From Archaeoglobales archaeon (GTDB lineage: Archaea > Halobacteriota > Archaeoglobi > Archaeoglobales > Archaeoglobaceae): DNA of 64,000 bases. This document shows, piece by piece, positions 26,560 to 34,876 of the stretch; the first letter of the stretch is position 1, and each line of letters starts with the position of its first letter. A model generated the notes under the pieces. It was not told where the DNA came from, ran no database searches, and worked only from the letters and a program-made list of their open reading frames with translations. Location: positions 1-64,000 of the forward strand of contig JAAOZI010000031.1 of NCBI GenBank assembly GCA_011605865.1, written 5' to 3'. Both the position numbers and the translations under genes were made by a program.

Positions 26560-28032
26560 TTACACCCCCAGCATTTTGCTTATGGTCTCACTTGTCACTA
26601 TCCCTAAAACCCTCTTCTTGGAATCTATAACTGGCAGGGCAGAGATGTCGTATTTCTCGAGTTTTGAAATCGCTATTGCTATTGGTTCTTCTGGAAATAC
26701 GGTTATGACTTCTCTCGTCATAACTTCTTTTACTGTCTTTGCTCCCTTTGTGACAGCTTTTGCTATATCCCAGGAAGTCACGATTCCTTTCAGAATTCCT
26801 TCATCATCAACGACCGGCAGATGATTCACGTTTTTGTTTATCATTAGCATTGCAGCATCTTCAATCCTTGAATCTTCTCTTATTGTTATAGCCTTGGTCA
26901 TAAACTCTCTCACGATCCTTATCTCCTTCTGTTTCATTGGCTTGAATAGTTCCTTACCTTTTAGCCTCTCAACTGGCAAGCTGAGTAGAAATTCCCCTTT
27001 CTCTATCATCCTCTTTAGTTCTTTCATGACCTTTTCTGCCATATAAAAGCTCGAAAGTGGTGAAACTCGTACCTCCTCTCTGTTTATCTCAACTTTACCA
27101 CTTTTCAGTTCAGCATACGTGACTTCCCTGACAACCGGTCGATCCCTCCTCGGAACCCCGAAGTCGATTATCGTCGTCTTTATTTCCCAATCTCTAATAG
27201 CAGTTGACTTTGCAATTTCAGCATCCAGAATTGGGATTGGAATTCCGATGCCCAGAAAAATTGATGGAGCATAGCCGGGGAAATAACAAGCTTTTAGAAA
27301 TTCTGCCTTCATGTCCTTCAAGTTCCCCTTAACCATAAGCGTTCCGAAAGGCGGAGAGTGCTGGGTCCCTTCACCGATAATATAGCCTTTTGCACCGCAC
27401 AGAAATATCCTAGTTCCAACACCTATTGTTCTAAACTCGGGATCGTTGTTCAGTGGAGAAATCTCCCCTGTTCCCGCAAAAGTCACGTTGCCGTAGTTTG
27501 GAAGCAGAGTTCCCATATATGTCCTTAAGACTTTATCAGAAGAATTTGTCGCAGCTCTGTATCTCTGATATGCGTTTCTGGGATTTACCATCACTGCTTG
27601 GTTTACATCTTCAAGAGAGACTGCAGTTTCTATTTCTTTTCTGGGATAGCAATCTGTTCCAAAACCAATAGCTCTGAGCTCAACTTCTCTTCCAAAGACA
27701 AGTTCTTCGATAACATGCGCTCCTCCATAATTTTCTCTCGTTTCTGAGGGCTTGGTTGCACCCAAAAAAGCGTCTACTGCTGCTAATCCTGTGTAAACTT
27801 CGACGTCGTTAAGCCAAGCTCTTCTGAATTTTATGGGAGGGTCGGAATGTCCAAAGTTGATGAAAACACCCGTAGAACACATTGCCCCGAATGTTCCTGT
27901 TGTAACCACGTCAACTTCTTTAGCAGCTTTTTCGGGGCCAAGTTCTGAAACTATGTCCTTCATTTCCTTGGCAGTAACAACGCAGACACTACCTTCTCTT
28001 ATCTTCTCATTTATTTGCTCTATAGTTTTCAT
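26560..28032 (-). CDS. L-aspartate semialdehyde sulfurtransferase (DUF39/COG1900 + CBS)
   Basis: A 490-residue protein with an N-terminal DUF39 catalytic domain (1 to about 360) and two CBS domains (about 365-490, MTKAITIREDSRIEDAA and VMTREVITVFPEEP). DUF39 marks include VVTTGTFGAMCSTGVFINFG, where the Cys is the expected persulfide-forming residue, and ARKGYIIGEGTQHSPPFGTL-like text (GAKGYIIGEGTQHSPPFG). With the NIL-ferredoxin it makes homocysteine without O-acylhomoserine, the route in methanogens and relatives. The CBS pair probably senses adenosyl ligands such as SAM. No nearby promoter is obvious beyond the AT-rich 28033-28100 stretch. Confidence 0.9.
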   Translation of the reverse strand: MKTIEQINEKIREGSVCVVTAKEMKDIVSELGPEKAAKEVDVVTTGTFGAMCSTGVFINFGHSDPPIKFRRAWLNDVEVYTGLAAVDAFLGATKPSETRENYGGAHVIEELVFGREVELRAIGFGTDCYPRKEIETAVSLEDVNQAVMVNPRNAYQRYRAATNSSDKVLRTYMGTLLPNYGNVTFAGTGEISPLNNDPEFRTIGVGTRIFLCGAKGYIIGEGTQHSPPFGTLMVKGNLKDMKAEFLKACYFPGYAPSIFLGIGIPIPILDAEIAKSTAIRDWEIKTTIIDFGVPRRDRPVVREVTYAELKSGKVEINREEVRVSPLSSFYMAEKVMKELKRMIEKGEFLLSLPVERLKGKELFKPMKQKEIRIVREFMTKAITIREDSRIEDAAMLMINKNVNHLPVVDDEGILKGIVTSWDIAKAVTKGAKTVKEVMTREVITVFPEEPIAIAISKLEKYDISALPVIDSKKRVLGIVTSETISKMLGV

Positions 28033-28152
28033 GAACTATGTGAGCTACCAGGATATATAAATATTTGGAAACTTTAACATTGTAAATATTCCTACTGTTA
28101 ATAAGATAGAAAATCGAAACCGATTGTTTCTAAAGCGATAACGAAGAAAGTA

Positions 28153-28168
28153 ACATCAAAAACAAAAT
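28153..28168 (-). terminator. T-rich tract after tRNA-Ala
   Basis: On the minus strand ATTTTGTTTTTGATGT begins 2 nt after the tRNA 3' end; two T-runs (4 and 5) are enough for archaeal termination. Confidence 0.35.
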
Positions 28169-28170
28169 AC

Positions 28171-28242
28171 TGGACTCGCCGGGATTTGAACCCGGGGCCT
28201 CCGCCTCGCGAAGGCGGCGCTCTACCGCTGAGCTACGAGCCC
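28171..28242 (-). tRNA. tRNA-Ala (anticodon CGC)
   Basis: A 72-nt cloverleaf on the minus strand. The acceptor stem GGGCTCG pairs with CGAGTCC (one G-T pair), followed by discriminator A. D arm: GCTC-AGCGGTA-GAGC. Anticodon arm: CCGCC-TTCGCGA-GGCGG, giving anticodon CGC, alanine codon GCG. T arm: CCGGG-TTCAAAT-CCCGG. CCA is not encoded and there is no intron. An IS derivative begins about 4 nt upstream of the 5' end, so the native promoter has been replaced or displaced. A T-rich stretch follows the 3' end. Confidence 0.95.
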
Positions 28243-28245
28243 TTA

Positions 28246-28461
28246 AGTGAGTACCCCGCCTTTAAAGGCGAGGCTTCCGGCGTTAAGGGAGGGCTTTATG
28301 CCCTTCCCTCATCTGCCGGTTCAAAAGCCAAGCTCCCCTATCCCATGCCCCTCGCTAAGGCATGGGCTATGTTTATGCATGTTTGGACATTCTATTCAGA
28401 CTTTCTATTTATTTAAGCTTTTTCATCCCCGCCCTGAAGGACGAGGTTTTCGGTTATAAAA
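28246..28461 (-). mobile_element. IS200/IS605-type deletion derivative upstream of tRNA-Ala
   Basis: About 215 bp, minus orientation. The left end (28461 downward) reads TAACCGAAAACCTCGTCC, then a hairpin CCTTCAGGGCGGGG, then CTTAAATAAATA. The right part contains the last codons of tnpB (CATAAACATAGCCCATGCCT, encoding INIAHALARGMG), GCAGATGAGGGAAGGGC and the terminal palindrome CGCCTTTAAAGGCG, and ends CTCACTT. The middle of the element is deleted. It fills the space between the tRNA and the DUF2298 gene. No protein is encoded; the 70-76 codon frames here are chance. Confidence 0.75.
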
Positions 28462-30309
28462 TCATTCTGGTTTTTTTAAACTTTCGTCTTTTTCAGCGCT
28501 GAAGATCTTTACTTTACCGTCGTCAAATACCTTATAAAAGCATTTTTCGAAGCGCTCGTCATCAATGGAGAAGAATTTCCTCTCCTCGTGGCCTATAAAA
28601 ATGTAGGAGACGTTGTATTTCTTTACAATTCTTCTCATTTCCTCACAGTTGCTGAAAGAAAAGAAATTCCTGACATCTTTTGCTCTTTCGGATATGATCT
28701 CGTAATCCCTTCTCCACTGGAACTCGTGATTTGTCCATGCGATTACAGCAGGATTTCCCGTAAAAACCGCAACCCTTCCACCGTAACTGTATCCACACAA
28801 AATCCCGTGCGTGCATCCTTCTTCTATCACTACACCCTCCCTCTTTTTTAGCCATTCTAAGGCCCCATATTCCCCGAAAGTTTCGGTGAATTTCATACCA
28901 TCAAAGCTGAATGTTGCGGAATGGTAACGGATAGGCGTGGCCGCTAGAGGGTAAGAAAGGCTGACGAAGAGCAGAGTAGCGATTAATATCTTCTTTTTTC
29001 CGTTTTGTATATCTTTAAGTTTTATTAGAGCTCCAATCGATATGAAAATCCAGGCAATTAAGTAAAACTTGAAAATGGTGTTCATTCTCGAGTCTATGGT
29101 TAGAAAATCGGGTATGAGAAATGCCAATGTTCCAGTAAAGATTAGCGCAGCACTTTTGTCTCTAGTGATTAGCGATGCTGCTGAAGGTGGGATGAGCACT
29201 GGCAGTATTGGGGATATAATATAGAATGGTATGGAAATAGGAACCAAATAAATAGCCTTTTTTCCCAAAGCGATGAATGCAAGTGCTAAAATTGTTGCGG
29301 AATAGTAAAGAAATTGGATTGGATCGGTTTTTTCTGTAGAAAGGAAAATATTTACTTTTGGTAGATTCATAGATTCATAATAAAACGCAATTGGGATCAG
29401 AGAGATGATGGAATAAATTATTGGGTCTTTCTCCCGATGGAATACTGAAAAAAGTACTGTTAAAAGGAAAGAAAATGGAAAATCCCATGGATTTGTGGCA
29501 AAAATAGCAAATAAAGCAATTGGCAGCAAGAAATAGATTTTTTCGAGTAGTAAAGCTATTAGAAAGACCTTCATCGGAATTGCAAATACATGTGCATGTA
29601 GGTCTGCGTGGATGAAGCTGAAGTATGGAAACTCAGTGATGGCCCCTTCTATGACTCTTGTGGAATTCCAGTAATAAAGATAATCCAGCGTGAGAGGGCG
29701 GGAAATTAAGTCAATGAAAGCATAAAGGTTTCCGGAGAAGATTGTTAAAACAACGGCAATCACTGCGAATCTTTTGTTTTCCCTGAAAATTCCATAGATG
29801 AGCGATGCTGTATAAGCGGGAAGAGAGGCGACAACTATGTTATATCCGATTTCCGGAGTAGATAGAGATAGAAGGACTATGGAAGCTCCCAGTGCGTGTC
29901 CGAAGTAGTAATAGCAGTCGAGTTTTGCGTTTGCAAGAAAAAGGTCGTTTGGCGGAAGTGAAGGAGATTTTAGGATGGAATTTATAATCGCCAAATCCAT
30001 AAATTTCTCAGAATCAAATATGCTCGGATCTATGAATCTAAGAAGAGAAAAAAATGCAAATACGGTAGCAAATACTATCTCAGACTCATCAAGCTTTAGC
30101 TCGAATCTTTTGAACCCAAAAATGGGAAGTAACAGTACTAAAATGGCGAGTAAAAAAGCCATTTTAAAGCTCATAAAATGAGCTAGGAGGAAAGATATGG
30201 TTGTTAGGATAAGAAGGGATGCAAATCTTGAAATTGGAAATTTGAAGAACCTTGTAAGCGGGATGGATATTAGAAGAGAAAGAATGTAAAAGATAATGGG
30301 TTCAATCAA
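28462..30309 (-). CDS. DUF2298 (YYY-type) multi-pass membrane protein
   Basis: A 615-residue membrane protein with roughly 12-14 hydrophobic segments. It carries the DUF2298 signatures: KLDCYYYFGHALGASIVLLS, which gives the YYY name, and FPYFSFIHADLHAHVFAIP in an extracytoplasmic loop, with LSRPLTLDYLYYWNSTRVI. A soluble domain of about 130 residues ends the protein (VVIEEGCTHGILCGYSYGG to the C-terminus). The fold resembles GT-C glycosyltransferases or flippases; actual activity is undescribed. It overlaps the GT2-flippase fusion by 4 bp, supporting a lipid-linked sugar or envelope polymer role. Confidence 0.82.
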   Translation of the reverse strand: MIEPIIFYILSLLISIPLTRFFKFPISRFASLLILTTISFLLAHFMSFKMAFLLAILVLLLPIFGFKRFELKLDESEIVFATVFAFFSLLRFIDPSIFDSEKFMDLAIINSILKSPSLPPNDLFLANAKLDCYYYFGHALGASIVLLSLSTPEIGYNIVVASLPAYTASLIYGIFRENKRFAVIAVVLTIFSGNLYAFIDLISRPLTLDYLYYWNSTRVIEGAITEFPYFSFIHADLHAHVFAIPMKVFLIALLLEKIYFLLPIALFAIFATNPWDFPFSFLLTVLFSVFHREKDPIIYSIISLIPIAFYYESMNLPKVNIFLSTEKTDPIQFLYYSATILALAFIALGKKAIYLVPISIPFYIISPILPVLIPPSAASLITRDKSAALIFTGTLAFLIPDFLTIDSRMNTIFKFYLIAWIFISIGALIKLKDIQNGKKKILIATLLFVSLSYPLAATPIRYHSATFSFDGMKFTETFGEYGALEWLKKREGVVIEEGCTHGILCGYSYGGRVAVFTGNPAVIAWTNHEFQWRRDYEIISERAKDVRNFFSFSNCEEMRRIVKKYNVSYIFIGHEERKFFSIDDERFEKCFYKVFDDGKVKIFSAEKDESLKKPE

Positions 30310-31919
30310 CTCCTCACCTCTTTCAAAGTCAGATTCGTCGCTGAAAGTGAGAAGAAACCGAGAACAATTGTTGCAAGATTTTTGAGCGCATGATCAGCAA
30401 AGGCAATTGCAAACGCAGAGGAGGGGTTTTGAAGAGAAATAACAGCAGTTACCGCGAGCTCGTATGTCCCTATCCCACCGGGTGTTATCGGAATTGCCTT
30501 GACTATGTTTCCAATTGCAACCGCGAGCGCGACTAATGCAATGCTAATTCCAAAGCCTGCCGAAATTAGGTAGCATACAATAATATCGCAAAGCCAGATT
30601 AAAGTTGAAAGTAAAAAAACAGTAATGGAACTGGCCGGACTCAGAATAATCCGAGCCTTTTGCATGATTTTTCCCAGAAGGTTCTTCATTCTTGAGAGAA
30701 GTAGAATCAAGAAAAACATCAGAATCGCAAATGCGATTGCATAGTAAGTTTCTACATTTCTTGTTCCTAAGTATATAGAGAAGAGGAGAGCTATGAGGCC
30801 TATAGAAAGAATATCAAATGATCTCTCTGCCGCAATTCCCCCAAGGGATGCTGTGTATGGAATTCCGTATTTTTTGAATACATAAGCCCTTGCGAGATCT
30901 CCCAGTCTTACGGGAGTTATAACATTGACTGTTTGTCCAATGTTAACTGCCAATATTGCTTTTTTTAATGAGCTGTTTTCGCCAATTCTTTTCATTAGGT
31001 AATGAAATCTATATCCTCGAATTATAAAAGATAAAAAATATATTATAGATGCAGAGATCAAGAATTCTGGATTTATCAGAGAAAGACTTGTGAGGAAATT
31101 CGAGACTCCGGTTGTGAGAGCCAAAAAGATGAGCAATACTGTTGCGAGCAAAGTTGCAAAAGCGTAAAACTTTCTACTTCTTGCTATATCTTCTAGAAAC
31201 ATTCTAATAATTTGAGAGAACATGTAAAACACATCTTTTCCGAATCTGACTTTGGTATCCCTTCCTTGGACCCATCTAACTGGGATCTCCTTGACGCTAT
31301 ATCCAAGCCTTTGAGCGACTACGAGAGTTTCCGTATCCCAGAACCAGTGCGTATCCCTTACTTTTTCTGAAATCTTCAATATTGCATCCTTTTTGAAGGC
31401 CTTAAAGCCACATTGATGATCATGAATCTTCGAACGGAGAAGCAAGCGGACTAAGAAGTTGTAGCTCCTTGATGCTATATCCCTCTTTAGAGGTCTCTTT
31501 GTTTTGCTCCCCTTAACTAGTCTCGAACCTGTTGCTACATCATAGCCATCCAGAATCGCGTTAATCAATTCTTTTAAATGTTCCAAGTCTGTGGACAAAT
31601 CGACGTCCATGTAAACAACTATATTCCCCTTTGCTTCTTTAAATGCCCTTGTTAAAGCTCTTCCTCTACCCAGCCTTTCATCGGAATGTATGTGTCTAAT
31701 TCTGGGGTTATCTCTTGCTAAGCGTCTTGCAATTTCGTCAGTACCATCTGTTGACCCATCCTCGGCTATAATTATTTCGTAATCATACCCCAACTTCTTT
31801 AGATACTCCTCAACTTTTCTAACAGCATTTTCCAGTCTTTTTGCTTCATTGTAGGCTGGGAGAACGATACTAACTCTTTGGTCTGTAGATGCAGCAGGGT
31901 TCTTCTGCAAGATAATCAC
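30306..31919 (-). CDS. GT2 polyprenyl-phosphate sugar synthase fused to a flippase-like domain
   Basis: A 537-residue two-part protein. Residues ~15-240 form a dolichyl-phosphate glucose/mannose synthase-like GT-A domain: VSIVLPAYNEAKRLENAVRK, IIAEDGSTDGTDEIARRL, VVYMDVDLSTDLEHLKEL (DxD type), HDHQCGFKAFKKDA, and DTHWFWDTETLVVAQRLGY. Residues ~250-537 are a UPF0104/LPG-synthase transmembrane domain with about eight helices and the ITPVRLGDLARAYVFKKYG and TPGGIGTYELAVTAV motifs. The combination suggests that a sugar is charged onto a polyprenyl phosphate and translocated. The ATG at 31919 lies 50 bp inside the radical-SAM gene; no better start precedes the first strand. Confidence 0.88.
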   Translation of the reverse strand: MIILQKNPAASTDQRVSIVLPAYNEAKRLENAVRKVEEYLKKLGYDYEIIIAEDGSTDGTDEIARRLARDNPRIRHIHSDERLGRGRALTRAFKEAKGNIVVYMDVDLSTDLEHLKELINAILDGYDVATGSRLVKGSKTKRPLKRDIASRSYNFLVRLLLRSKIHDHQCGFKAFKKDAILKISEKVRDTHWFWDTETLVVAQRLGYSVKEIPVRWVQGRDTKVRFGKDVFYMFSQIIRMFLEDIARSRKFYAFATLLATVLLIFLALTTGVSNFLTSLSLINPEFLISASIIYFLSFIIRGYRFHYLMKRIGENSSLKKAILAVNIGQTVNVITPVRLGDLARAYVFKKYGIPYTASLGGIAAERSFDILSIGLIALLFSIYLGTRNVETYYAIAFAILMFFLILLLSRMKNLLGKIMQKARIILSPASSITVFLLSTLIWLCDIIVCYLISAGFGISIALVALAVAIGNIVKAIPITPGGIGTYELAVTAVISLQNPSSAFAIAFADHALKNLATIVLGFFSLSATNLTLKEVRS

Positions 31920-32934
31920 CTGTTAGGGCGTAGGCTCTAGCCCTACTACCTCCGCAAATGTATCTGAATTCGCAGATACCACACTTACCTTTTAAGTTGT
32001 TTGGGTCTTTTAGTTTGATGAAGATTTCAGATTTTCTGTAAATTTCTTCGATTTTTCCTTTTCTTACATTTCCAGCAGGAATTTGAAGAAATCCACTAGG
32101 ATAGATCTCTCCCGTATGGCTTATAAAAAACATTCCCCTCCCGTCTGTAACATAAGCTCTTTTTTCAGAAAACTCAACTTTTTTCGGTTTCAGACCATCT
32201 ATTTCTTTTAGGAGGTCATAGTATAGCTCGCTGACTTTTGGCATGATTCCTTCATTTCTCATTTTCTCTATTCTTCTGAAATGGACGGCTGCAGAGCTTT
32301 TGACATTCATAAGATGTTTCAGATCGTAAAGCCAGCAAAGAATGTCTTCAAATTCCTGAGCATCGGGCATCATATCAGCTTTTGCTCTTCCAGTTGGGAC
32401 AAGGAAAAAAACATCCCACATCTCCGCTCCAAGGCTCATACAGAGCTTTGCAACTTCAGGAAGTTCTCTTATATTGTTTTTTGTTACTGTGGTGTTTATC
32501 TGAAACGGCAGGCCAATTTTCTTTGCGTTTTCAATAACTTCTAGACTTTTTTTAAATGTCCCCTTTATACCCCTTATTTCGTCATGCGTCTTTTCTAGGC
32601 CATCTATACTGACAGCTATTCTTGAAACTCCGGCATCCTTTAATTCCTTCAGTTTGTCTAGCGTTGCAAGCTCAGTCCCACTAAAAGCAATTGAAACTCT
32701 GAATTCCTGCGAGGCGTACGAGAGTATCTCAACCAAATCCTCCCTCATCAGGGGATCTCCACCGGTGAAAATTATTAGCGGTTTGGCAAATGAAGCTATT
32801 TCGTCGAGTATCTTAAAGCACTCTTGAGTTGTTAACTCTTCTGGATGCCTTTTTGTCACAGCTTTTGCTCTGCAATGTTTGCAAGCCAATTTGCAGGCTC
32901 TAGTGAGTTCCCAGAATACTATAAATGGGTCCAT
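31870..32934 (-). CDS. Radical SAM/SPASM protein
   Basis: A 354-residue radical-SAM enzyme with the cluster motif CKLACKHCRAKA (CxxxCxxC) near residue 14 and the fold signatures IIFTGGDPLMREDLVEIL, AVSIDGLEKTHDEIRG and QINTTVTKNNIREL. A SPASM-type auxiliary cluster region follows: CGICEFRYICGGSRARAYAL with a final CC pair. The text DVFFLVPTGRAKADMM fits the TIGR04053-like group, related to the alternative haem-synthesis enzymes AhbC/AhbD, but I cannot assign that function. It heads an operon with the GT2-flippase and DUF2298 genes, which suggests modification of an envelope component or peptide. Confidence 0.82.
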   Translation of the reverse strand: MDPFIVFWELTRACKLACKHCRAKAVTKRHPEELTTQECFKILDEIASFAKPLIIFTGGDPLMREDLVEILSYASQEFRVSIAFSGTELATLDKLKELKDAGVSRIAVSIDGLEKTHDEIRGIKGTFKKSLEVIENAKKIGLPFQINTTVTKNNIRELPEVAKLCMSLGAEMWDVFFLVPTGRAKADMMPDAQEFEDILCWLYDLKHLMNVKSSAAVHFRRIEKMRNEGIMPKVSELYYDLLKEIDGLKPKKVEFSEKRAYVTDGRGMFFISHTGEIYPSGFLQIPAGNVRKGKIEEIYRKSEIFIKLKDPNNLKGKCGICEFRYICGGSRARAYALTGDYLAEEPCCIYRPKS

Positions 32935-32986
32935 ATTCTAGCACCTTTTCCGTGAAAGTTATTAATTTGGCGATAAAAGTTTTTCT

Positions 32987-33889
32987 GTGATAACTGTTGA
33001 AAAACTCGTTAAAGAATTCGGAAACTTCCGCGCGGTTGATGAAGTGAGCTTTGAAGTTAAAGAGGGGGAAATATTTGGGATACTTGGTCCTAATGGAGCT
33101 GGAAAGACGACACTTGTAATGATTTTGGCAACTCTTCTCAAACCAACAAAGGGGAAGGCGAGTGTTGCAGGTTATGACATCGTTAGAGAAGCTTCTAACG
33201 TTAGGAAAAAGATAGGAATCGTTTTTCAAGAAACAACGCTAGACCTTGAGCTGACAGCTAGAGAGAATTTGGACTTCCATGCAAGGCTTTATGGGATGGA
33301 GAAGAAGGAAAGAGGAAAAAGAATTGCAGAAGTTCTTGAACTTGTAGGATTGAGTGATAACGCTGATACCGTTGTAAAAAAATTCAGTGGGGGGATGAAA
33401 AGACGTCTCGAGATTGCAAGAGGTTTGATACATTCTCCGGAAGTTCTTTTTTTAGATGAGCCAACTTTAGGTTTGGATGCGATAACTAGGAGAAAAATAT
33501 GGGATTATATAGCGGAAGCTAGGAAAGATACAACGATAGTTCTTAACACAAACTACATCGATGAAGCTGAAAGACTCTGTGACAGGGTTGCAATAATGAA
33601 CAGAGGCAAGATAATTGCGTTAGAGGAACCTAAAAAGCTTATAAATCTGGCGGAGAGTGTTATAATACTCGAAGGAATAGGATTTGAGAAATTAAAAGAT
33701 CTATTGGAAAATTATAGATATGTTCTCTCTGGAAACGCTCTCCGAATTTATACAAAGGAGGGAAATAGAATTCTTCCGGAGATAATCTCTTCGGCGATTA
33801 AAAAAGGTGTGGAGATAACTTCCGCCAGAATCGAAAAGCCAACTCTTGAAGACGTTTTCATTCAAATAACAAAGAAGTGGGCAGAGTAG
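32987..33889 (+). CDS. ABC transporter ATP-binding protein (DrrA/NatA type), no permease nearby
   Basis: A 300-residue ATPase with Walker A GPNGAGKTT, Q-loop VFQETTLDLELT, signature FSGGMKRRLEIARGL, Walker B VLFLDEPTLGLD, and an H-loop replaced by Asn in IVLNTNYIDEAERLCDRVA (N where His is usual). The C-terminal extension (~230-300) is of the DrrA/CcmA type. Such subunits pair with a membrane permease encoded next door, but the following genes encode a PRC-barrel protein and a broken DUF1614 protein. It starts with GTG 32987, 52 bp from the divergent radical-SAM gene. Confidence 0.85.
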   Translation: MITVEKLVKEFGNFRAVDEVSFEVKEGEIFGILGPNGAGKTTLVMILATLLKPTKGKASVAGYDIVREASNVRKKIGIVFQETTLDLELTARENLDFHARLYGMEKKERGKRIAEVLELVGLSDNADTVVKKFSGGMKRRLEIARGLIHSPEVLFLDEPTLGLDAITRRKIWDYIAEARKDTTIVLNTNYIDEAERLCDRVAIMNRGKIIALEEPKKLINLAESVIILEGIGFEKLKDLLENYRYVLSGNALRIYTKEGNRILPEIISSAIKKGVEITSARIEKPTLEDVFIQITKKWAE

Positions 33890-33895
33890 AGCAAA

Positions 33896-33905
33896 ATTTT
33901 TATAT
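33896..33905 (+). promoter_or_regulatory. TATA box before the PRC-barrel gene
   Basis: ATTTTTATAT lies about 30 nt upstream of the ATG at 33933, just after the ABC gene stop, so the PRC-barrel gene can be transcribed on its own. Confidence 0.4.
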
Positions 33906-33932
33906 TCGTTTTAGGTTTAAAAAGTTAGAGGG

Positions 33933-34181
33933 ATGGAGATGAGAATACCGGTAAGAAGTCTTTCTAGGAAAACAGTTGTTTTGACAGATGGGACAGTAGT
34001 GGGTGCTCTCTACAACATAACGGTCGACTTCAAAACAGGAGCTTTGGTTAACTTGATAGTTAAACCGCTGAATGAAATCCCAGAACTTAGAAAAGAAGAA
34101 AATATGTATATAATACCGTTTACCGCTGTGACATCACTTAAGGATTATATAGTGGTTGACAAGGGGAAGCTGAGAATGTGA
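33933..34181 (+). CDS. PRC-barrel domain protein
   Basis: An 82-residue single PRC-barrel: RIPVRSLSRKTVVLTDGTVV, GALYNITVDFKTGALVNLIV, and YIIPFTAVTSLKDYIVVD. The domain occurs in archaeal proteins binding RNA, photosynthetic or division partners (for example CdvA, RimM), so the role is open. A second ATG at 33939 would give MRIPV and matches many homologue starts. It overlaps the start of the DUF1614 gene by 4 bp, which places both in one transcript. Confidence 0.82.
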   Translation: MEMRIPVRSLSRKTVVLTDGTVVGALYNITVDFKTGALVNLIVKPLNEIPELRKEENMYIIPFTAVTSLKDYIVVDKGKLRM

Positions 34182-34876
34182 GGGATTACGTTTTTCCCCC
34201 AATAATTTTTCCCCTGTTTTTGATACTGGTAGTCTTACCTTTTCTAATTCTTTTTTTGGTTTTTGCGGGCTCAGCTGTTTTTGAGATCATTTTTGGAATT
34301 GAGAGCGAAAAAGCTCTGATTATTTTCGCTATGATCGTGATAGGAAGTCTTGTAAATATCCCTCTATTTGAAAAAAAAGGGTCGAGGTTGTAAGGAGATA
34401 TGAGATTTTTGGTGTTATCTATGCTATAAGAAGTAGGAAAAATCTAACTATCGCGGTAAACTTGGGTGGTTGTGTAATCCCAGCCATTTTGGCCTTTAAA
34501 GTACTTTACGATATAATTAGTTTGATACCTTTCATCGTCTTTCTTGGTTCATTTTTGCTTTCATCAATTGGTAATCTATGCTTTCTCTAGGCCCATCCCC
34601 GGGGTTGGAATTGTCGTACCCATGTTTTTGCCACCATTGGTAGCTACATTAGCTGCTTTCTTGGCATTAGCAATTTCAAATGCCTCAACAATTTTGTTAC
34701 CGAAAGTATCTTTCGCAATAGGCGTTTTATCTGCTCTTTTTGGGGCGGATATATTGCATCTCAAGGACATAGAAAAAGTTGGTTATGGTATCGTTAGCAT
34801 AGGTGGAGCCGGGACTTTTGACGGAATATTTCTGACCGGAATTTTTGCTGTTCTTTTCTCAGTACTTTTCATCTAG
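34178..34876 (+). pseudogene. DUF1614 membrane protein, broken by two frameshifts
   Basis: Three consecutive frames together make one DUF1614-like membrane protein of about 230 residues. Frame one (34178-34393) gives two transmembrane helices and ends NIPLFEKKGSRL. After an A8 run (34371-34378), a shifted frame continues VEVVRRYEIFGVIYAIRS and IAVNLGGCVIPAILAFKVLY to a TAG at about 34588. A second one-base change near 34570 joins it to IYAFSRPIPGVGIVVPMFLP and IVSIGGAGTFDGIFLTGIFA, the family's most conserved C-terminal part. Either the gene is dead or the sequence has two homopolymer/indel errors. Confidence 0.8.

Noticed and set aside
28246-28461. Repeated palindromes considered as CRISPR repeats
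   Set aside because: Copies are dispersed, about 100-300 bp long, contain tnpB codons and lack regular spacers; they are IS derivatives. No CRISPR array or cas gene was seen.
31870-32934. Assignment of the radical SAM protein as AhbC/AhbD of haem synthesis
   Set aside because: Overall resemblance only; no other haem-synthesis gene is adjacent and the context is glycan synthesis.
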